Counted from the stretch's first letter, positions 17,048 to 26,116 are shown. The stretch is DNA of 64,000 nucleotides from Deltaproteobacteria bacterium (GCA_018401435.1 JAGYJW010000008.1:124001-188000), one strand, 5' to 3'. The notes: generated by a model from the letters alone, not told the origin. Made by a program: numbers and translations.

Positions 17048-19741
17048 TCAGCCGTCGCTGCTGCGGCGCCGGCGCCAGCCCAGCAGGCCCGACAGCAAGA
17101 AGAAGAGCCCGCCCGCCGCGGTGCTCTCGCCCTTGGCGCAGCCGCCGCAGGCCCCGCCGTAGTAGTCGCCAGTGCGGGGGAGCTGGCTGAGACCGCCGGT
17201 GTCCAGGTTGATGTCACCCGTGTCCACAGAATCGATGCCGGTGTCGCCGGTGTCGTCTCCGCAGTCATCCGTCACATCGGGGTCGGTGTCGTCGCAGTCG
17301 GTGTCCACCGGGTAGCCGTCGCCGTCCTGGTCGTCGTCGTTGCCGTCGCAGTCCTGGTCGACCCCGTCATACCACTGCTCTTCGGCCTCGGGGTTGATCT
17401 CGGAGTTGGCGTCGTCGCAGTCATCGCCACCATACTCGGCGCTGGTGTGGCCGTCTCCGTCCTGATCGTATTCATCGGCGCCGACGCAGTCGTTGACCAC
17501 GCCGTCATAGGGGTCATCGGGGGCGCCGGGATAGGTGGCGGCGTCGGCGTCATCGCAGTCCTCGCCGCCATAGCTGGCCGAGTCGAAGCCGTCGGCGTCG
17601 GCGTCATAGTCGGAGTTGCCCGCGCAGTCCGAATCCACCCCGTCATACCAGGCGTCGGCCGCACCATCGTAGATGTCGGCGTCCAGATCGTCGCAGTCCA
17701 CGCCCCCGTGCTCGGCGGCCTCCTGCCCATCGCCATCCTGGTCGAAGTCGCTGCCGCCGCTGCAGTCCCCGTCGATGCCGTCATACCAGACCTCGGCATT
17801 GCCCGGGTTGATACCGGCGTCCAGGTCGTCGCAGTCGGTCCCGCCGGCCCCATCCCAGGCGTAGCCGTCGCCGTCCTGGTCATCGTCGTTGCCGTCGCAG
17901 TCCTGGTCGGTGCCGTCGTACCAGACCTCGGCCTGGTCGGGATTCACGCTGGCGTCGACGTCCACGCAGTCATCGCCCCCATAGGCGGCGGCGTCGTGGC
18001 CATCAGCGTCCTGGTCATAGTCAGAATTGCCCGCGCAGTCGGCGTCGACGCCGTCATACCAGGCGTCGGGGGCGCCCGGGAAGATGGACGCGTCCAGGTC
18101 GTTGCAATCGGTGCCACCCGACACGCCATCCCAAGCGAAGCCGTCCAGGTCCTGGTCGTCGTCGTTGCCGTCGCAGTCTTCGTCGGTGCCGTTGTACCAG
18201 GTCTCGGAGGCCCCCGGATTCACCGTCGCCGCGTTGTCGTCGCAGTCCGTGTTGTCTGCAACATAGCCGCCGGGCTGCACGCAATCGATGTCGCTGCTTC
18301 CGGGATTGCCATAGCTGTCGGAGTCGGCGTCGCGGTACCAGGTGCGGGCGCCAACGGCGGTGTCGGGGTCCACGCTGCCATCGCAGTCGTTGTCCAGGCC
18401 ATCGCAGATCTCGGTGGCGGCCGGGTTGATGGCCGCGTTGCCGTCGTCACAGTCACGGCTGTCGGCAACATAGCCGCTGGGCTGCCAGCAGTCGATGTCG
18501 GATGCAGAGACGTCGCCATAGCCATCGGTGTCGGCGTCCCGGTACCAGGTGCTGGCACCGACGGCGCTGTCGGGGTCTACGCTGCCATCGCAGTCATTGT
18601 CGATATTGTCGCAGATTTCGGTGGCGGCAGGGTTCACCGCGGCGTCGCCGTCGTCGCAGTCCCCGTTGTTGCCCACCGAACCCGTAGGCTGGGTGCAATC
18701 CAACACCACGGTGGCGCCGCTGTCGCCATAGCCATCGGCGTCGGCATCGGTATACCAGGAGCTTGCATCCACGGCCGAGGCGCCATCCACGCTGCCGTCG
18801 CAGTCATTGTCGATGCCGTCGCAGACCTCGGTGGCGCCGGGGTTCACGCTGGCATCCTGCGTATCGCAGTCACCGTCGGCGGCGGTATAGCCGTCGCCGT
18901 CCCAATCGATGCGGGCCGAAGCGCTGCTACCCACCGTGCCTGGGGCGCCGCCGCAAGAGGCGCTGGTGCCGGTTGTTACGGTGGCCGCAGGCGGTGCCGG
19001 CCGTGTCGTAGAACTGGTTGATGACGCCGCCGCCGCCGCCGCCGGCGTCGTCGGTGGCCGCCCCATTGCCGCCGCGGGCGATGAGGCTGCCGGTGCAGGA
19101 CAGGGTGTCGGCCCACAACACGATGCCGCCGCCGGCGCCGCCGCCCGCCGCGTCGTTGTTGTAGAGCGCGCCCGCGTCGCTACTGGTGCGCAAGGTGCCT
19201 GCGATGGTGATGGTGGGCGCATAGAGCATGATCGCGCCGCCGCCGCTGCCGCCATAGCCCCCGAGTCGCCATCGGCGCTGCCCGCCGCCCCACCGGCTGA
19301 ACTCCATATCCACCGTGGTGGCGGTGGAGGAGCCATAGGCCGCCCCGCCCGCACCCCGGTTGGCCACGCATGTCGCTCCTGCCCGTCGCGCCCGCGCTGC
19401 CATGGCCGCCGCCGCCGCCGCCGTCGCATCGCGCTGCCGCCGACGCCGCTGCCGGGGCCCTCGCCATTGGCGTTGAGTCGACCGCGGTAGCCCGCGCCAT
19501 CCGCGACGATGGAGGATGTGGCGTCCACCGTGATCGTGCTGGCCGTCAGGCTGAGCGTGCCCGTGGTGCCGCTGCCGCTGTAATCGGTGACCACAATGAC
19601 GCCGCCGTTGATCACCCGGACATTGTCATAGGTGTAGGCGCCATTCATCGTCACGGTGGTGCCGTTGACGACGAGGTCTGCCGCAGCGGCGGTCGCGCCA
19701 AAGGGCAGGAGGCTGAACAGCAAGGGGAGGATGGCTGGCAT
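17048..19741 (-). CDS. MopE-like Asp-rich repeat protein with MYXO-CTERM-like tail
   Basis: A secreted protein of about 897 codons. Signal peptide MPAILPLLFSLLPFGATAAAA; then beta-strand segments (TVTMNGAYTYDNVRVINGG, STITVDATSSIVADGAGY); then a Gly-rich block; then about a dozen Asp-rich putative metal-binding repeats of two types: early CDGxDNDCDGSVD plus WYRDADTDGYGD, and later WYDGxDxDCxGN plus DQDGDGxxxAxYGGDDCDD. It ends with GGACGGCAKGES, a hydrophobic stretch and RRRRSSDG, a MYXO-CTERM-type tail. In the Gly-rich block (about 18960-19430) the frame is wrong: sensible sequence (DGGGGGGHGS, then GGYGGSGGGAIMLYAPTITI, GGGAGGGIVLWADTL) is in the other two frames, so about three frameshifts are present. 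Likely a surface Ca-binding or adhesin-like protein. Confidence 0.75.
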   Translation of the reverse strand: MPAILPLLFSLLPFGATAAAADLVVNGTTVTMNGAYTYDNVRVINGGVIVVTDYSGSGTTGTLSLTASTITVDATSSIVADGAGYRGRLNANGEGPGSGVGGSAMRRRRRRRPWQRGRDGQERHAWPTGVRAGRPMAPPPPPRWIWSSAGGAAGSADGDSGAMAAAAAARSCSMRPPSPSQAPCAPVATRARSTTTTRRAAAPAAASCCGPTPCPAPAASSPAAAMGRPPTTPAAAAAASSTSSTTRPAPPAATVTTGTSASCGGAPGTVGSSASARIDWDGDGYTAADGDCDTQDASVNPGATEVCDGIDNDCDGSVDGASAVDASSWYTDADADGYGDSGATVVLDCTQPTGSVGNNGDCDDGDAAVNPAATEICDNIDNDCDGSVDPDSAVGASTWYRDADTDGYGDVSASDIDCWQPSGYVADSRDCDDGNAAINPAATEICDGLDNDCDGSVDPDTAVGARTWYRDADSDSYGNPGSSDIDCVQPGGYVADNTDCDDNAATVNPGASETWYNGTDEDCDGNDDDQDLDGFAWDGVSGGTDCNDLDASIFPGAPDAWYDGVDADCAGNSDYDQDADGHDAAAYGGDDCVDVDASVNPDQAEVWYDGTDQDCDGNDDDQDGDGYAWDGAGGTDCDDLDAGINPGNAEVWYDGIDGDCSGGSDFDQDGDGQEAAEHGGVDCDDLDADIYDGAADAWYDGVDSDCAGNSDYDADADGFDSASYGGEDCDDADAATYPGAPDDPYDGVVNDCVGADEYDQDGDGHTSAEYGGDDCDDANSEINPEAEEQWYDGVDQDCDGNDDDQDGDGYPVDTDCDDTDPDVTDDCGDDTGDTGIDSVDTGDINLDTGGLSQLPRTGDYYGGACGGCAKGESTAAGGLFFLLSGLLGWRRRRSSDG

Positions 19742-19865
19742 GGGTGCTCCGACGATTCAGCGGTGCCGCCCGGGGAGGATAGCCGATCCAAGCGCGACCG
19801 GCGGGCCCGCTTGGCGCCCGGCGCCGGACAGGTGACGAAGAGGCCCGCCCCCGCTGGAGGATCCC

Positions 19866-20891
19866 ATGACCCCAACCGCCCTCGCCCCCCGCTCCTTCGG
19901 CCGCTCGGGGCTGCGGGTGTCGCCCATCTGCCTGGGCACCATGACCTTCGGCCTGACGACCTCGGTCCTGGAATCCCGGGCCATCGCCGATCTCGCCTTG
20001 GATCGCGGCGTCTTCTTCTGGGATACCGCCGATATGTATGGGGCCGGACGGGGGGAGGAGGTGGTGGGCAGCCTGCTCGAAGGCCGCCGGCAGCAGGTGG
20101 TCCTGGCCACCAAGGCCTGGGCAGCCATGGGGGAAGGGGCCAACGATCGGGGGCTGTCCGCCCGCCACCTGCACCTGGCCTGCGATGCCAGCCTTCGGCG
20201 GCTGCACACGGACTGGATCGACCTCTACTACCTGCACCTGCCCGACCGCAGCACCCCCATCGACGAGACGCTCCGGGCGATGGAAGATCTACTTCGATCC
20301 GGCAAGATTCGCTATCTGGCCGCATCGAATCACCGGGCCTGGGAGCTGATGAAGCTGCTGTCTTGCGCAAAGGAGCACGGCTACCAGCCCCTCAGCGCGG
20401 TGCAGCCCCTCTACAACCTGTTGAATCGCGACATCGAGGTGGAGCTGTTGCCCATGGCCCACGACCAGGGCCTGGGCGTGGTCAGCTACTCGCCGCTGGC
20501 CCGCGGGGTGCTCACGGGCAAGTATGCGCCGGGTGAGCCGCCGCCGCCCGACTCCCGCCTGTCTCGCCAGGACCGACGCTTTCTGCAAGCCGAGTGGCGC
20601 CCCAGCAGCCTGGCGGTGGTCGAGGCCCTGCGCCCCATCGCCGCGTCCCAGGGCATGACCCTCGCCGGTCTGGCCATGCGTTGGGCCCTGGCCAACCGAA
20701 GGGTGCATTCGGTGATCATGGGGCCCCGCACCCTGGAGCAAGCCACCGCCGCCTTGGACGCCGCAGAGCTGCCCTGGACCGACAGTCTGGAGGCCGCCGT
20801 AGACGCCCTGGTGCCGCCGGGCACCCACAGCGGCCTGGCCTGGCCCGACCCCGCCTACAGCCCCGTGCTGGGGCGGGTGGTAGACGCCTGA
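19866..20891 (+). CDS. Aldo/keto reductase
   Basis: A 341-aa aldo/keto reductase, a TIM-barrel enzyme that reduces carbonyl compounds with NADPH. The catalytic tetrad is visible: Asp and Tyr in FFWDTADMYGAGRGEE, Lys in VLATKAWAAMG and His in WIDLYYLHLPD. The NADP-binding end has VVSYSPLARGVLTGKY and SVIMGPRTLEQ. The pattern fits the AKR family with Tas/YajO/YghZ-type proteins. Substrate unknown. The gene is divergent from the MopE-like gene, with a 124-nt shared promoter region, and convergent with the next gene. Confidence 0.9.
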   Translation: MTPTALAPRSFGRSGLRVSPICLGTMTFGLTTSVLESRAIADLALDRGVFFWDTADMYGAGRGEEVVGSLLEGRRQQVVLATKAWAAMGEGANDRGLSARHLHLACDASLRRLHTDWIDLYYLHLPDRSTPIDETLRAMEDLLRSGKIRYLAASNHRAWELMKLLSCAKEHGYQPLSAVQPLYNLLNRDIEVELLPMAHDQGLGVVSYSPLARGVLTGKYAPGEPPPPDSRLSRQDRRFLQAEWRPSSLAVVEALRPIAASQGMTLAGLAMRWALANRRVHSVIMGPRTLEQATAALDAAELPWTDSLEAAVDALVPPGTHSGLAWPDPAYSPVLGRVVDA

Positions 20892-20922
20892 TCTGGCGAA
20901 GCGCGGGTCGCGACTTGCGGAA

Positions 20923-22344
20923 TCAGGCGCTTGCCCGACGGCCGCGGGCCAGCTTGGCCTGGATGAGATTGGAGATGGAGCCGAAGCTCTTGCTGCGGCC
21001 GTCATCGTTCCAGCTGGTATACTTGACGCGGGCGTTGGGATCGTCGCCGCGTGTCCGGCTGCCGCCGCCGCCTGCGCCCAGCGTCTGGCTGCCGCTGCCC
21101 GTGGCGAAGGTGATGTGGCTGGTGCCGCCGCTGCCCGTGTAGAAGACCAGGTCGCCCTTCTGGGGGTTGGTGGTCCGCGGCACCCGGTTCTTGATGCCCG
21201 ACGCCGTGTCGTCGCCCCAGTTCACCAAGCCGGTGTCCTGGCGCAGGACGAAGAGCACGAAGCCCGAGCAGTCAAACATATTGGGCCCATCGGCGCCCCA
21301 ATAGTAGGGCGCGCCCAAGTGGCTGCGGGCCGCCGACATGACGGCGTTGCGGACCTCCAGCTCGTCGGCCCCGCCATCGAATTGTTCAGCCGGCGCGACG
21401 TTGGCGCCGCCTCGGTTGAGCAGGTTGGCGGTGGTCGTACCCACAACACCGTCGACCGGCAGGCGGTTGGCCTGCTGGAAGCGCCGCACGGCGCTGGAGG
21501 TCAAGCCGCCAAATTCGCCATCCACGAAGAGCTGCGCGCCCTTCTGGTTCAGCAGCTGCTGCAGCAAGGTCACCCGGCGGCCGGCGTCGCCATATTTCAG
21601 GGGGGGGCTGCCGGTCAGGGTCCGCTCGTTGGCGCCGCTGGGCGCCGGCGCTCCATTCTGCGAGCCCGCGCCGGGTGCAGGCGTCGGCGTGCGGCCACCG
21701 CCGCCCCGGGCGCCCTGGTTGAGCAGCGCCGCCGTCTGCGGCCCCACGACACCATCGGCGAAAATGCGCTGCTCGCGCTGAAAGACACGCACGGCCCGGT
21801 GGGTGTCGAGGCCAAAGTCGCCATCCACCGCCACCCGCACGCCGTTGCGCACCAGGAGCTGCTGCAGCAGGGTCACCTGCGGCCCGCGCGCGCCCCGCTG
21901 CAACATGGGGCTGCCCGACAGCGTCCCCGAGGCCGCGCCGGCACCCGCGCCGGCACCCGCGCCGGCACCTGCACTGCCGGTTGGCGCGCTGGACCGCCCG
22001 CTATTCAAGGCGCCGATGGTGGCCGAAGCCACCACGCCATCCACTTCCAGGCCACGGGCGCGCTGGAAGACCATGACGGCGGCGCGGGTCATGCGCCCAA
22101 AGTCGCCGTCCACGGCGACGCTGGCACCATTCTCGTTGAGCAGGGTCTGGAGGGCCCGGACCTGGGGCCCATTGGCGCCAACCCGCAGCACCGTGCCCGC
22201 CGACAGCAGCGCCCCCGAGGCGCCCATATTGGCCAGGTTGCCGCTATTGCCCGCGCCGGCGCCCTGGTTGCCGCCCTGCCGGCCCGAGCCGCTGCTGGTC
22301 TCGCGGGAGCCACCGGTGGACTCTCTGTGTGCGACTTCTGGCAT
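20923..22344 (-). CDS. Triple peptidoglycan-binding-domain NlpC/P60-like peptidase
   Basis: A 473-aa protein with three PG_binding_1 domains (about residues 45-110, 145-205 and 240-310, each with the form VDGDFGxxTxxAVxxFQxxxxLxVDGVVGxxTxxxL) separated by Ala/Gly/Pro linkers, and a C-terminal NlpC/P60-type cysteine peptidase domain. The active-site Cys is in NMFDCSGFV and the His in GTSHITFATG. It should bind peptidoglycan and cut peptide stems. There is no N-terminal signal peptide: the protein starts MPEVAHRESTGG and is Ser/Gly-rich. It may therefore act in the cytoplasm, be released by lysis, or be exported by a contractile or other leaderless route. The start was chosen at the ATG with GGAAGAG upstream; longer frames read back into the next gene's promoter. 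Confidence 0.82.
   Translation of the reverse strand: MPEVAHRESTGGSRETSSGSGRQGGNQGAGAGNSGNLANMGASGALLSAGTVLRVGANGPQVRALQTLLNENGASVAVDGDFGRMTRAAVMVFQRARGLEVDGVVASATIGALNSGRSSAPTGSAGAGAGAGAGAGAASGTLSGSPMLQRGARGPQVTLLQQLLVRNGVRVAVDGDFGLDTHRAVRVFQREQRIFADGVVGPQTAALLNQGARGGGGRTPTPAPGAGSQNGAPAPSGANERTLTGSPPLKYGDAGRRVTLLQQLLNQKGAQLFVDGEFGGLTSSAVRRFQQANRLPVDGVVGTTTANLLNRGGANVAPAEQFDGGADELEVRNAVMSAARSHLGAPYYWGADGPNMFDCSGFVLFVLRQDTGLVNWGDDTASGIKNRVPRTTNPQKGDLVFYTGSGGTSHITFATGSGSQTLGAGGGGSRTRGDDPNARVKYTSWNDDGRSKSFGSISNLIQAKLARGRRASA
21930..21976 (-). repeat. 12-bp tandem repeat encoding Ala-Gly linker
   Basis: Nearly perfect copies of gcgccggcaccc (plus-strand view) in the linker between the first and second peptidoglycan-binding domains, giving an (Ala-Gly)n spacer. 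Confidence 0.75.
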
Positions 22345-22495
22345 GGCTCTTCCGGGGGAGACCCGGGTGCATCTTCCCACAAGCCGAGGCTGCCTGCGAT
22401 TGCCATGGGGTTGCAGAGGGCCCAGGCAGCACGGGATAGCAGGGGAATCGGCAGAGCTGCCGCGCTGAGATCGACCCCAAGGCACCCGGAGCACC

Positions 22496-22837
22496 ATGAG
22501 CCTGGCCAACCAGACCTGCGAACCCTGCAAAGGCGGCGTCGCCCCCATGACCCGCGACGAGGCCGCCCCCTACCTCGCCCAGCTCGACGCGGGCTGGTCC
22601 CTCAACGCCGCTGGCCACCTGGAGCGGCGCTTCGAGTTCGGGGACTTCGTCGGGGCGATGGACTTCGCGCGGCGCTGCGGCGAACTTGCCGAGACGCACG
22701 GCCATCACCCCGACCTCCACATTGGATGGGGCCGTTGCACGGTGGAGCTTTGGACCCACAAGATTGACGGACTCGCTGTCGCGGACTTCGTGATGGCGGC
22801 CAAGATCGAGGCCGACTGGGCCGCCAACGCCCGCTGA
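22496..22837 (+). CDS. phhB: 4a-hydroxytetrahydrobiopterin dehydratase (pterin-4a-carbinolamine dehydratase)
   Basis: A 113-aa protein of the PCD/DCoH family, which recycles the pterin cofactor of aromatic amino acid hydroxylases. Family marks are the N-terminal CEPCKGG, the central FEFGDFVGAMDFARRCGELAE, and the catalytic histidine motif ETHGHHPDLHIGWG followed by VELWTHKIDGL. Length is typical. The start is ATG behind GGAG. No aromatic amino acid hydroxylase is in the window, so its partner enzyme is elsewhere or it has a general pterin role. Confidence 0.93.
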   Translation: MSLANQTCEPCKGGVAPMTRDEAAPYLAQLDAGWSLNAAGHLERRFEFGDFVGAMDFARRCGELAETHGHHPDLHIGWGRCTVELWTHKIDGLAVADFVMAAKIEADWAANAR

Positions 22838-22899
22838 GGGCCAGCCCCACGATGCGGCGCCTGCCCGCCGCCTCGGTTAGCCCCCCGCAGGAGCCCAGC

Positions 22900-23346
22900 A
22901 TGGTTGTCGCCTTCATTCGCCATGGCGAGCCCCGCAAAGGGGAGTCCGACCCCGAGCTGACCTCGGCCGGGCGGCGCATGGCCAGCGAGGCGGCGCAGTG
23001 GCTGGCCGGTCAGGGGGAAGCCCCCCACACCATCGTGGCCACCCCCACCTGCCGCACCCGACAGACAGCCGAAGAGCTGCAGCGGGTCTTTCCCGATGCG
23101 GCCTTCCTGCAACGGCAAGACTGCCCCGAGTCCGCGGCCGATTGGCAGCGCCTGGTGGCCGCGGTCGGGCCGGGGCCGGTCGCGGTGGTCGGCCACCACC
23201 CCACCTTGGCCTTCCTGTTGGCGGCCTTCGGTCCTCCCCCCATTCCCGTGCCGATTCGTCACCATGCAGCAGCGCTTGTGCTGCGTCCCGATACGGCCGG
23301 CTACTGGAAGATCCAGGCAGCCTGGCCCGGCCGCGCCCCCCTCTAA
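22900..23346 (+). CDS. SixA-like histidine phosphatase
   Basis: A 148-aa single-domain protein of the histidine phosphatase superfamily. The catalytic motif RHGE is in FIRHGEPRKGESDPELTSAG. The other catalytic residues are present as Arg in TPTCRTRQTAEEL and His in VAVVGHHPTL. The short length and the DPELTSAG spacing are typical of SixA, which removes phosphate from phosphohistidine domains. ATG at 22900 has AGGAG upstream and is preferred over 22852. It sits between phhB and two cyclic-nucleotide-binding-domain genes, so a signalling role is plausible but not shown. Confidence 0.85.
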   Translation: MVVAFIRHGEPRKGESDPELTSAGRRMASEAAQWLAGQGEAPHTIVATPTCRTRQTAEELQRVFPDAAFLQRQDCPESAADWQRLVAAVGPGPVAVVGHHPTLAFLLAAFGPPPIPVPIRHHAAALVLRPDTAGYWKIQAAWPGRAPL

Positions 23347-23383
23347 GATTCCCCCCCCTTTGAACGCACCCCGGGAGACCCCC

Positions 23384-23928
23384 TTGACCGCCCTCACCGA
23401 TGTCGAGAAGCTGTCCCAACTCTACATGTTCAAGAATGTGCCCCGTGCCAGCCTCGAAGAGCTGTGCGCGCTCGCGCCCCCCGTACGCTTCGCCCCGGGC
23501 CACACGGTCTTCCAGCAGGGCAGCCCGGCCGACGTGGCCTTGCTGCTGATCGAGGGGCGCCTGATCGCCAGCGTGAACGGGCTGGCCGGCGAAAAGGAGG
23601 TCGGTGACATCAAGTCCGGCGAGGTGGTGGGCGAACAGGGCCTCTTTGTGCCCGGGGGTGTGCGCAGCGCGACCGTCACCGCGGCGGCCCCCTCGGCCTG
23701 CCTGCTGCTCTCCCCCGACGTGATGGACCACGCCGCCCACAACCCCGCCATCGTCGCATTGGAGCAGCATATGCTCGGCACCCTGGCGCGCCGGATCCGC
23801 GGCACCAACCAGGCGATTCAGCTGGTGTGGAAGGAGGCCCCAGCCCCCCTGCCGCCGGCCCGTCCGACGCCCCCGCCCGCAAGCCGAGCCTGCGCGACCG
23901 CCTCGCCAACCTCTTCGGAGCGAACTGA
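23384..23928 (+). CDS. Cyclic-nucleotide-binding-domain protein (frameshift in C6 run)
   Basis: Starts at TTG six bases after GGGAG. A cNMP-binding fold fills the first 130 residues: FAPGHTVFQQGSPADVALLL, VGDIKSGEVVGEQGLF, VRSATVTAAAPSACLLL. The open frame runs on into the next gene as low-quality Arg/Pro sequence. In another frame the C-terminus reads PSLRDRLANLFGAN and stops at TGA 23926-23928, overlapping the next ATG (TGATG). One missing C in the C run at 23844-23849 would restore this. The phosphate-binding cassette is degenerate (GEQGLFVPGGVRSATV), so ligand binding is uncertain. The domain is probably regulatory, working with its neighbour. Confidence 0.7.
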
Positions 23929-24674
23929 TGGCCCACTCTCCCGACTCTCCCTTGCGCGCACAGAGCGCCGCCCTGCTGGAGTCCAACCCCTGCCGCGGCG
24001 TCAAGGCCGACCACCTCGCCGAGGTGCTGGCCGCCGCCACCTTGCGGCGCCTGGGCGATGGCGACCCGCTCTGCACCGAGGGCGAGCCCGGCGACTCCAT
24101 GTTCTTCCTGGTGGATGGCAATATCCGAGTGCAGCGTCGAGACGCCGCGGGCCGCATGCGCGAGCTGGCCATCATGAAGGCGCCGGACCTGGTGGGCCAT
24201 ATGTCCCTGGTGGACCACAGCCCCCGCAGCGCGAGCTGTGTGGCGGTGGGGCGCACGGTGGTCGCGTCCCTGGATCGCCGCACCTACAACAACCTGCTGA
24301 CCGAACCCTCGCATCGGGGCACGGCCCTGCGGCGGCTGCTGCTGGCCAGCCTCACCCGGCAGCTGGCCGGGGCCAACGACCGCATCCGCGACCTGATTGA
24401 CGGCCCCGAGGCCAAGGCCGGCGCGGCCAAGGCCGCCGGATCCCGCGACCGCGGGCACCAGGGACGCGACCTCGGCACCGGCACCGGCCACAAAGCGGCC
24501 TCCCCCAACTATGCCGCTGGGGTCGAGGATTTCGACGTGTCCCAGAGCGACCTGATGCGGGTGGCGGGCGTATTGGACGGCTGGAAGGTCGACGCCCGGG
24601 GCGCCGACAAGATGAAGGTCGTCTACGATGAAGACCAGCGGCGCAATCCCAAGGCGCCGCACCTCAAGCGCTGA
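23928..24674 (+). CDS. Cyclic-nucleotide-binding-domain protein
   Basis: A 248-aa cytoplasmic protein with one cNMP-binding domain (about residues 25-145): LGDGDPLCTEGEPGDSMFFL, then VDGNIRVQRR, then APDLVGHMSLVDHSPRSASC. The Arg of the phosphate-binding cassette is present (PRSAS). The C-terminal 110 residues have a basic Gly-rich linker and a short unknown domain (VSQSDLMRVAGVLDGWKVDARG). There is no DNA-binding HTH of the CRP type, so it is not a classic transcription factor. The gene is fused in translation to the upstream cNMP gene by TGATG, giving a tandem pair of cNMP-domain proteins that may form a heteromer. Confidence 0.85.
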   Translation: MAHSPDSPLRAQSAALLESNPCRGVKADHLAEVLAAATLRRLGDGDPLCTEGEPGDSMFFLVDGNIRVQRRDAAGRMRELAIMKAPDLVGHMSLVDHSPRSASCVAVGRTVVASLDRRTYNNLLTEPSHRGTALRRLLLASLTRQLAGANDRIRDLIDGPEAKAGAAKAAGSRDRGHQGRDLGTGTGHKAASPNYAAGVEDFDVSQSDLMRVAGVLDGWKVDARGADKMKVVYDEDQRRNPKAPHLKR

Positions 24675-24690
24675 GGGCCCGAGGGGACGC

Positions 24691-24704
24691 GCCCCGGCCG
24701 GGGC
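24691..24704. terminator. Perfect 14-bp palindrome at a convergent gene end
   Basis: gccccggccggggc lies between the stop codons of the second cNMP-domain gene and the opposing lipoprotein gene. It could act as a bidirectional terminator stem, but no T run follows on either side. Confidence 0.3.
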
Positions 24705-26045
24705 TCAGAGCTTTCCGGCCGCCACGAACCAGGTGAAGACCTTGTCGTCGTAGCGGGCGATCAGCTCCTTTTCGAAGGTCTTCTTGTCCGGGTTCCAGGT
24801 GTAGCGCTTCAGCTCGTGCTGGTCGTCGGCGGCCACATAGAGTTCGGGGCGCCCATCGCCGTCCATGTCAAAGACGGTGGTGGCGTGCTCGAAGCCTGAA
24901 GACACGGCGTCAAAGTTGGTGCTGGTCCAGGTCACCTTGCCGCTCTTGTCCACTTCGGAGTCGATCAGGTAGAGCCCCGTGCGCATGGCGGCGGCGACGA
25001 GCTCCTGGCGGCCGTCGCCGTCGAAGTCACCGGCCACCAGGAAGCGGGTCTGCTGGTCCTGGATGCTCACGACATCGCTGTGATCAAAGCCGCCATCGGC
25101 CTTGGCGGTGTACTGCCGGATCTTGACGGGCTCCTTGATCTGGCGGTTCTCCATTTCGGCTTCGAGCACACCGAAGAACTCGCTCTTGCCATCGCCGTCG
25201 ATGTCGGTGACCAGGATCTCCTTGGCGTGGGTGTGTTCGCCACCATCCACCACGGTGCGCACATAGGTGGTGCCATCCCACTTGTACTGCACGATCTCGC
25301 CGGCCTGGCTGGCGTTGGCCTGGTTGCGGTCCGAGGGGGTGGCGAAGAACTCCATCTTGCCATCGCCGTCCACGTCGCCGATCTCGATCTCGTGCACAAA
25401 GGTGTCGGCCTTCTTGTCGAGCTCGATGACCTGGGGCTCTCCGCCGGCCTCGGCCGGGTTGAAGACGGCGACCACACCGTAGTCGTGGGTGGCCATCACC
25501 CACTCATCCGCGCCATCGCCGTCCACATCGCCGATCTCGAGGTCGCGCAGGCGGTTGAACTTGCCGCCCCAGGCCTGCTCCCACAGGATCTTGTCGGTGA
25601 AGCAGCCGTCCGCACCCTTGGTCCATTGCTTGAGCCGAGCCTTTTCGGCCGAGATGGTGATCAGCCCGCTGTCGGTGAAGATGGCCTTGTGGAAGACGTT
25701 GGATTCGCCGTCTTCGATCTTCTTGGCCTCCCAGCCCTTGTCCGTCTTCTGGAAGGCCAGGAGCCGGGCGGGGCCCGGGGTGGGGCGGGTGGCGCCCTCG
25801 GCCGTATAGAACCAGGCCTGGGCGAGGATCAGGGTGTTGGTGGGGGTGGCCGCGAGGCAGTCGCGCACCGGAGCGGGAGCGGCCGTGCTGGCCGCCTTGG
25901 CCTTGCCGGACTTGGCCTTGCCGTCGGCCTTGGCGGCCTTGCCTTCTTTGGCCTTGTCGGTGCCAGCGGCCTTGTCGTCGCATGCCCCCAGCAGGAGCAG
26001 GGGAAGGCCCAGGGCGAAGAGGGCGGCGAGGCGCGTGCGGTCCAT
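24705..26045 (-). CDS. FG-GAP/VCBS-repeat lipoprotein
   Basis: A 446-aa lipoprotein (signal ending LLLLGAC, mature start DDKAAGTDKAKEG, then a Lys/Ala-rich linker of about 40 residues). The rest is a beta-propeller-like array with repeated Asp-rich calcium loops of the form xGDVDGDGxxE: IGDVDGDGADEWV, IGDVDGDGKMEFF, VTDIDGDGKSEFF, AGDFDGDGRQELV, VFDMDGDGRPELY. These are FG-GAP/VCBS repeats, typical of surface proteins that bind other proteins or polysaccharides. No enzyme motif is seen. The Lys-rich linker is basic, unlike the acidic linkers of other lipoproteins here. Confidence 0.82.
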   Translation of the reverse strand: MDRTRLAALFALGLPLLLLGACDDKAAGTDKAKEGKAAKADGKAKSGKAKAASTAAPAPVRDCLAATPTNTLILAQAWFYTAEGATRPTPGPARLLAFQKTDKGWEAKKIEDGESNVFHKAIFTDSGLITISAEKARLKQWTKGADGCFTDKILWEQAWGGKFNRLRDLEIGDVDGDGADEWVMATHDYGVVAVFNPAEAGGEPQVIELDKKADTFVHEIEIGDVDGDGKMEFFATPSDRNQANASQAGEIVQYKWDGTTYVRTVVDGGEHTHAKEILVTDIDGDGKSEFFGVLEAEMENRQIKEPVKIRQYTAKADGGFDHSDVVSIQDQQTRFLVAGDFDGDGRQELVAAAMRTGLYLIDSEVDKSGKVTWTSTNFDAVSSGFEHATTVFDMDGDGRPELYVAADDQHELKRYTWNPDKKTFEKELIARYDDKVFTWFVAAGKL

Positions 26046-26116
26046 GCTGACTCCGGGGGTTGCCGAGGGGTCGGGCTATCCACCAAGGGCAGCGCGGGCC
26101 AGCCACGCGGGTACGG

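Noticed and set aside
17447..19021. Long plus-strand open frame rich in Val, Gly and Ala
   Set aside because: It is the antisense of the Asp-rich MopE-like repeats, has no real domain and no ribosome-binding site; the minus-strand protein with signal peptide and sorting tail is the real gene.
22852..22900. Earlier start of the SixA-like gene
   Set aside because: The extra 16 residues are Pro/Ser-rich with no ribosome-binding site, while ATG 22900 has AGGAG at good distance and the fold begins right after it.
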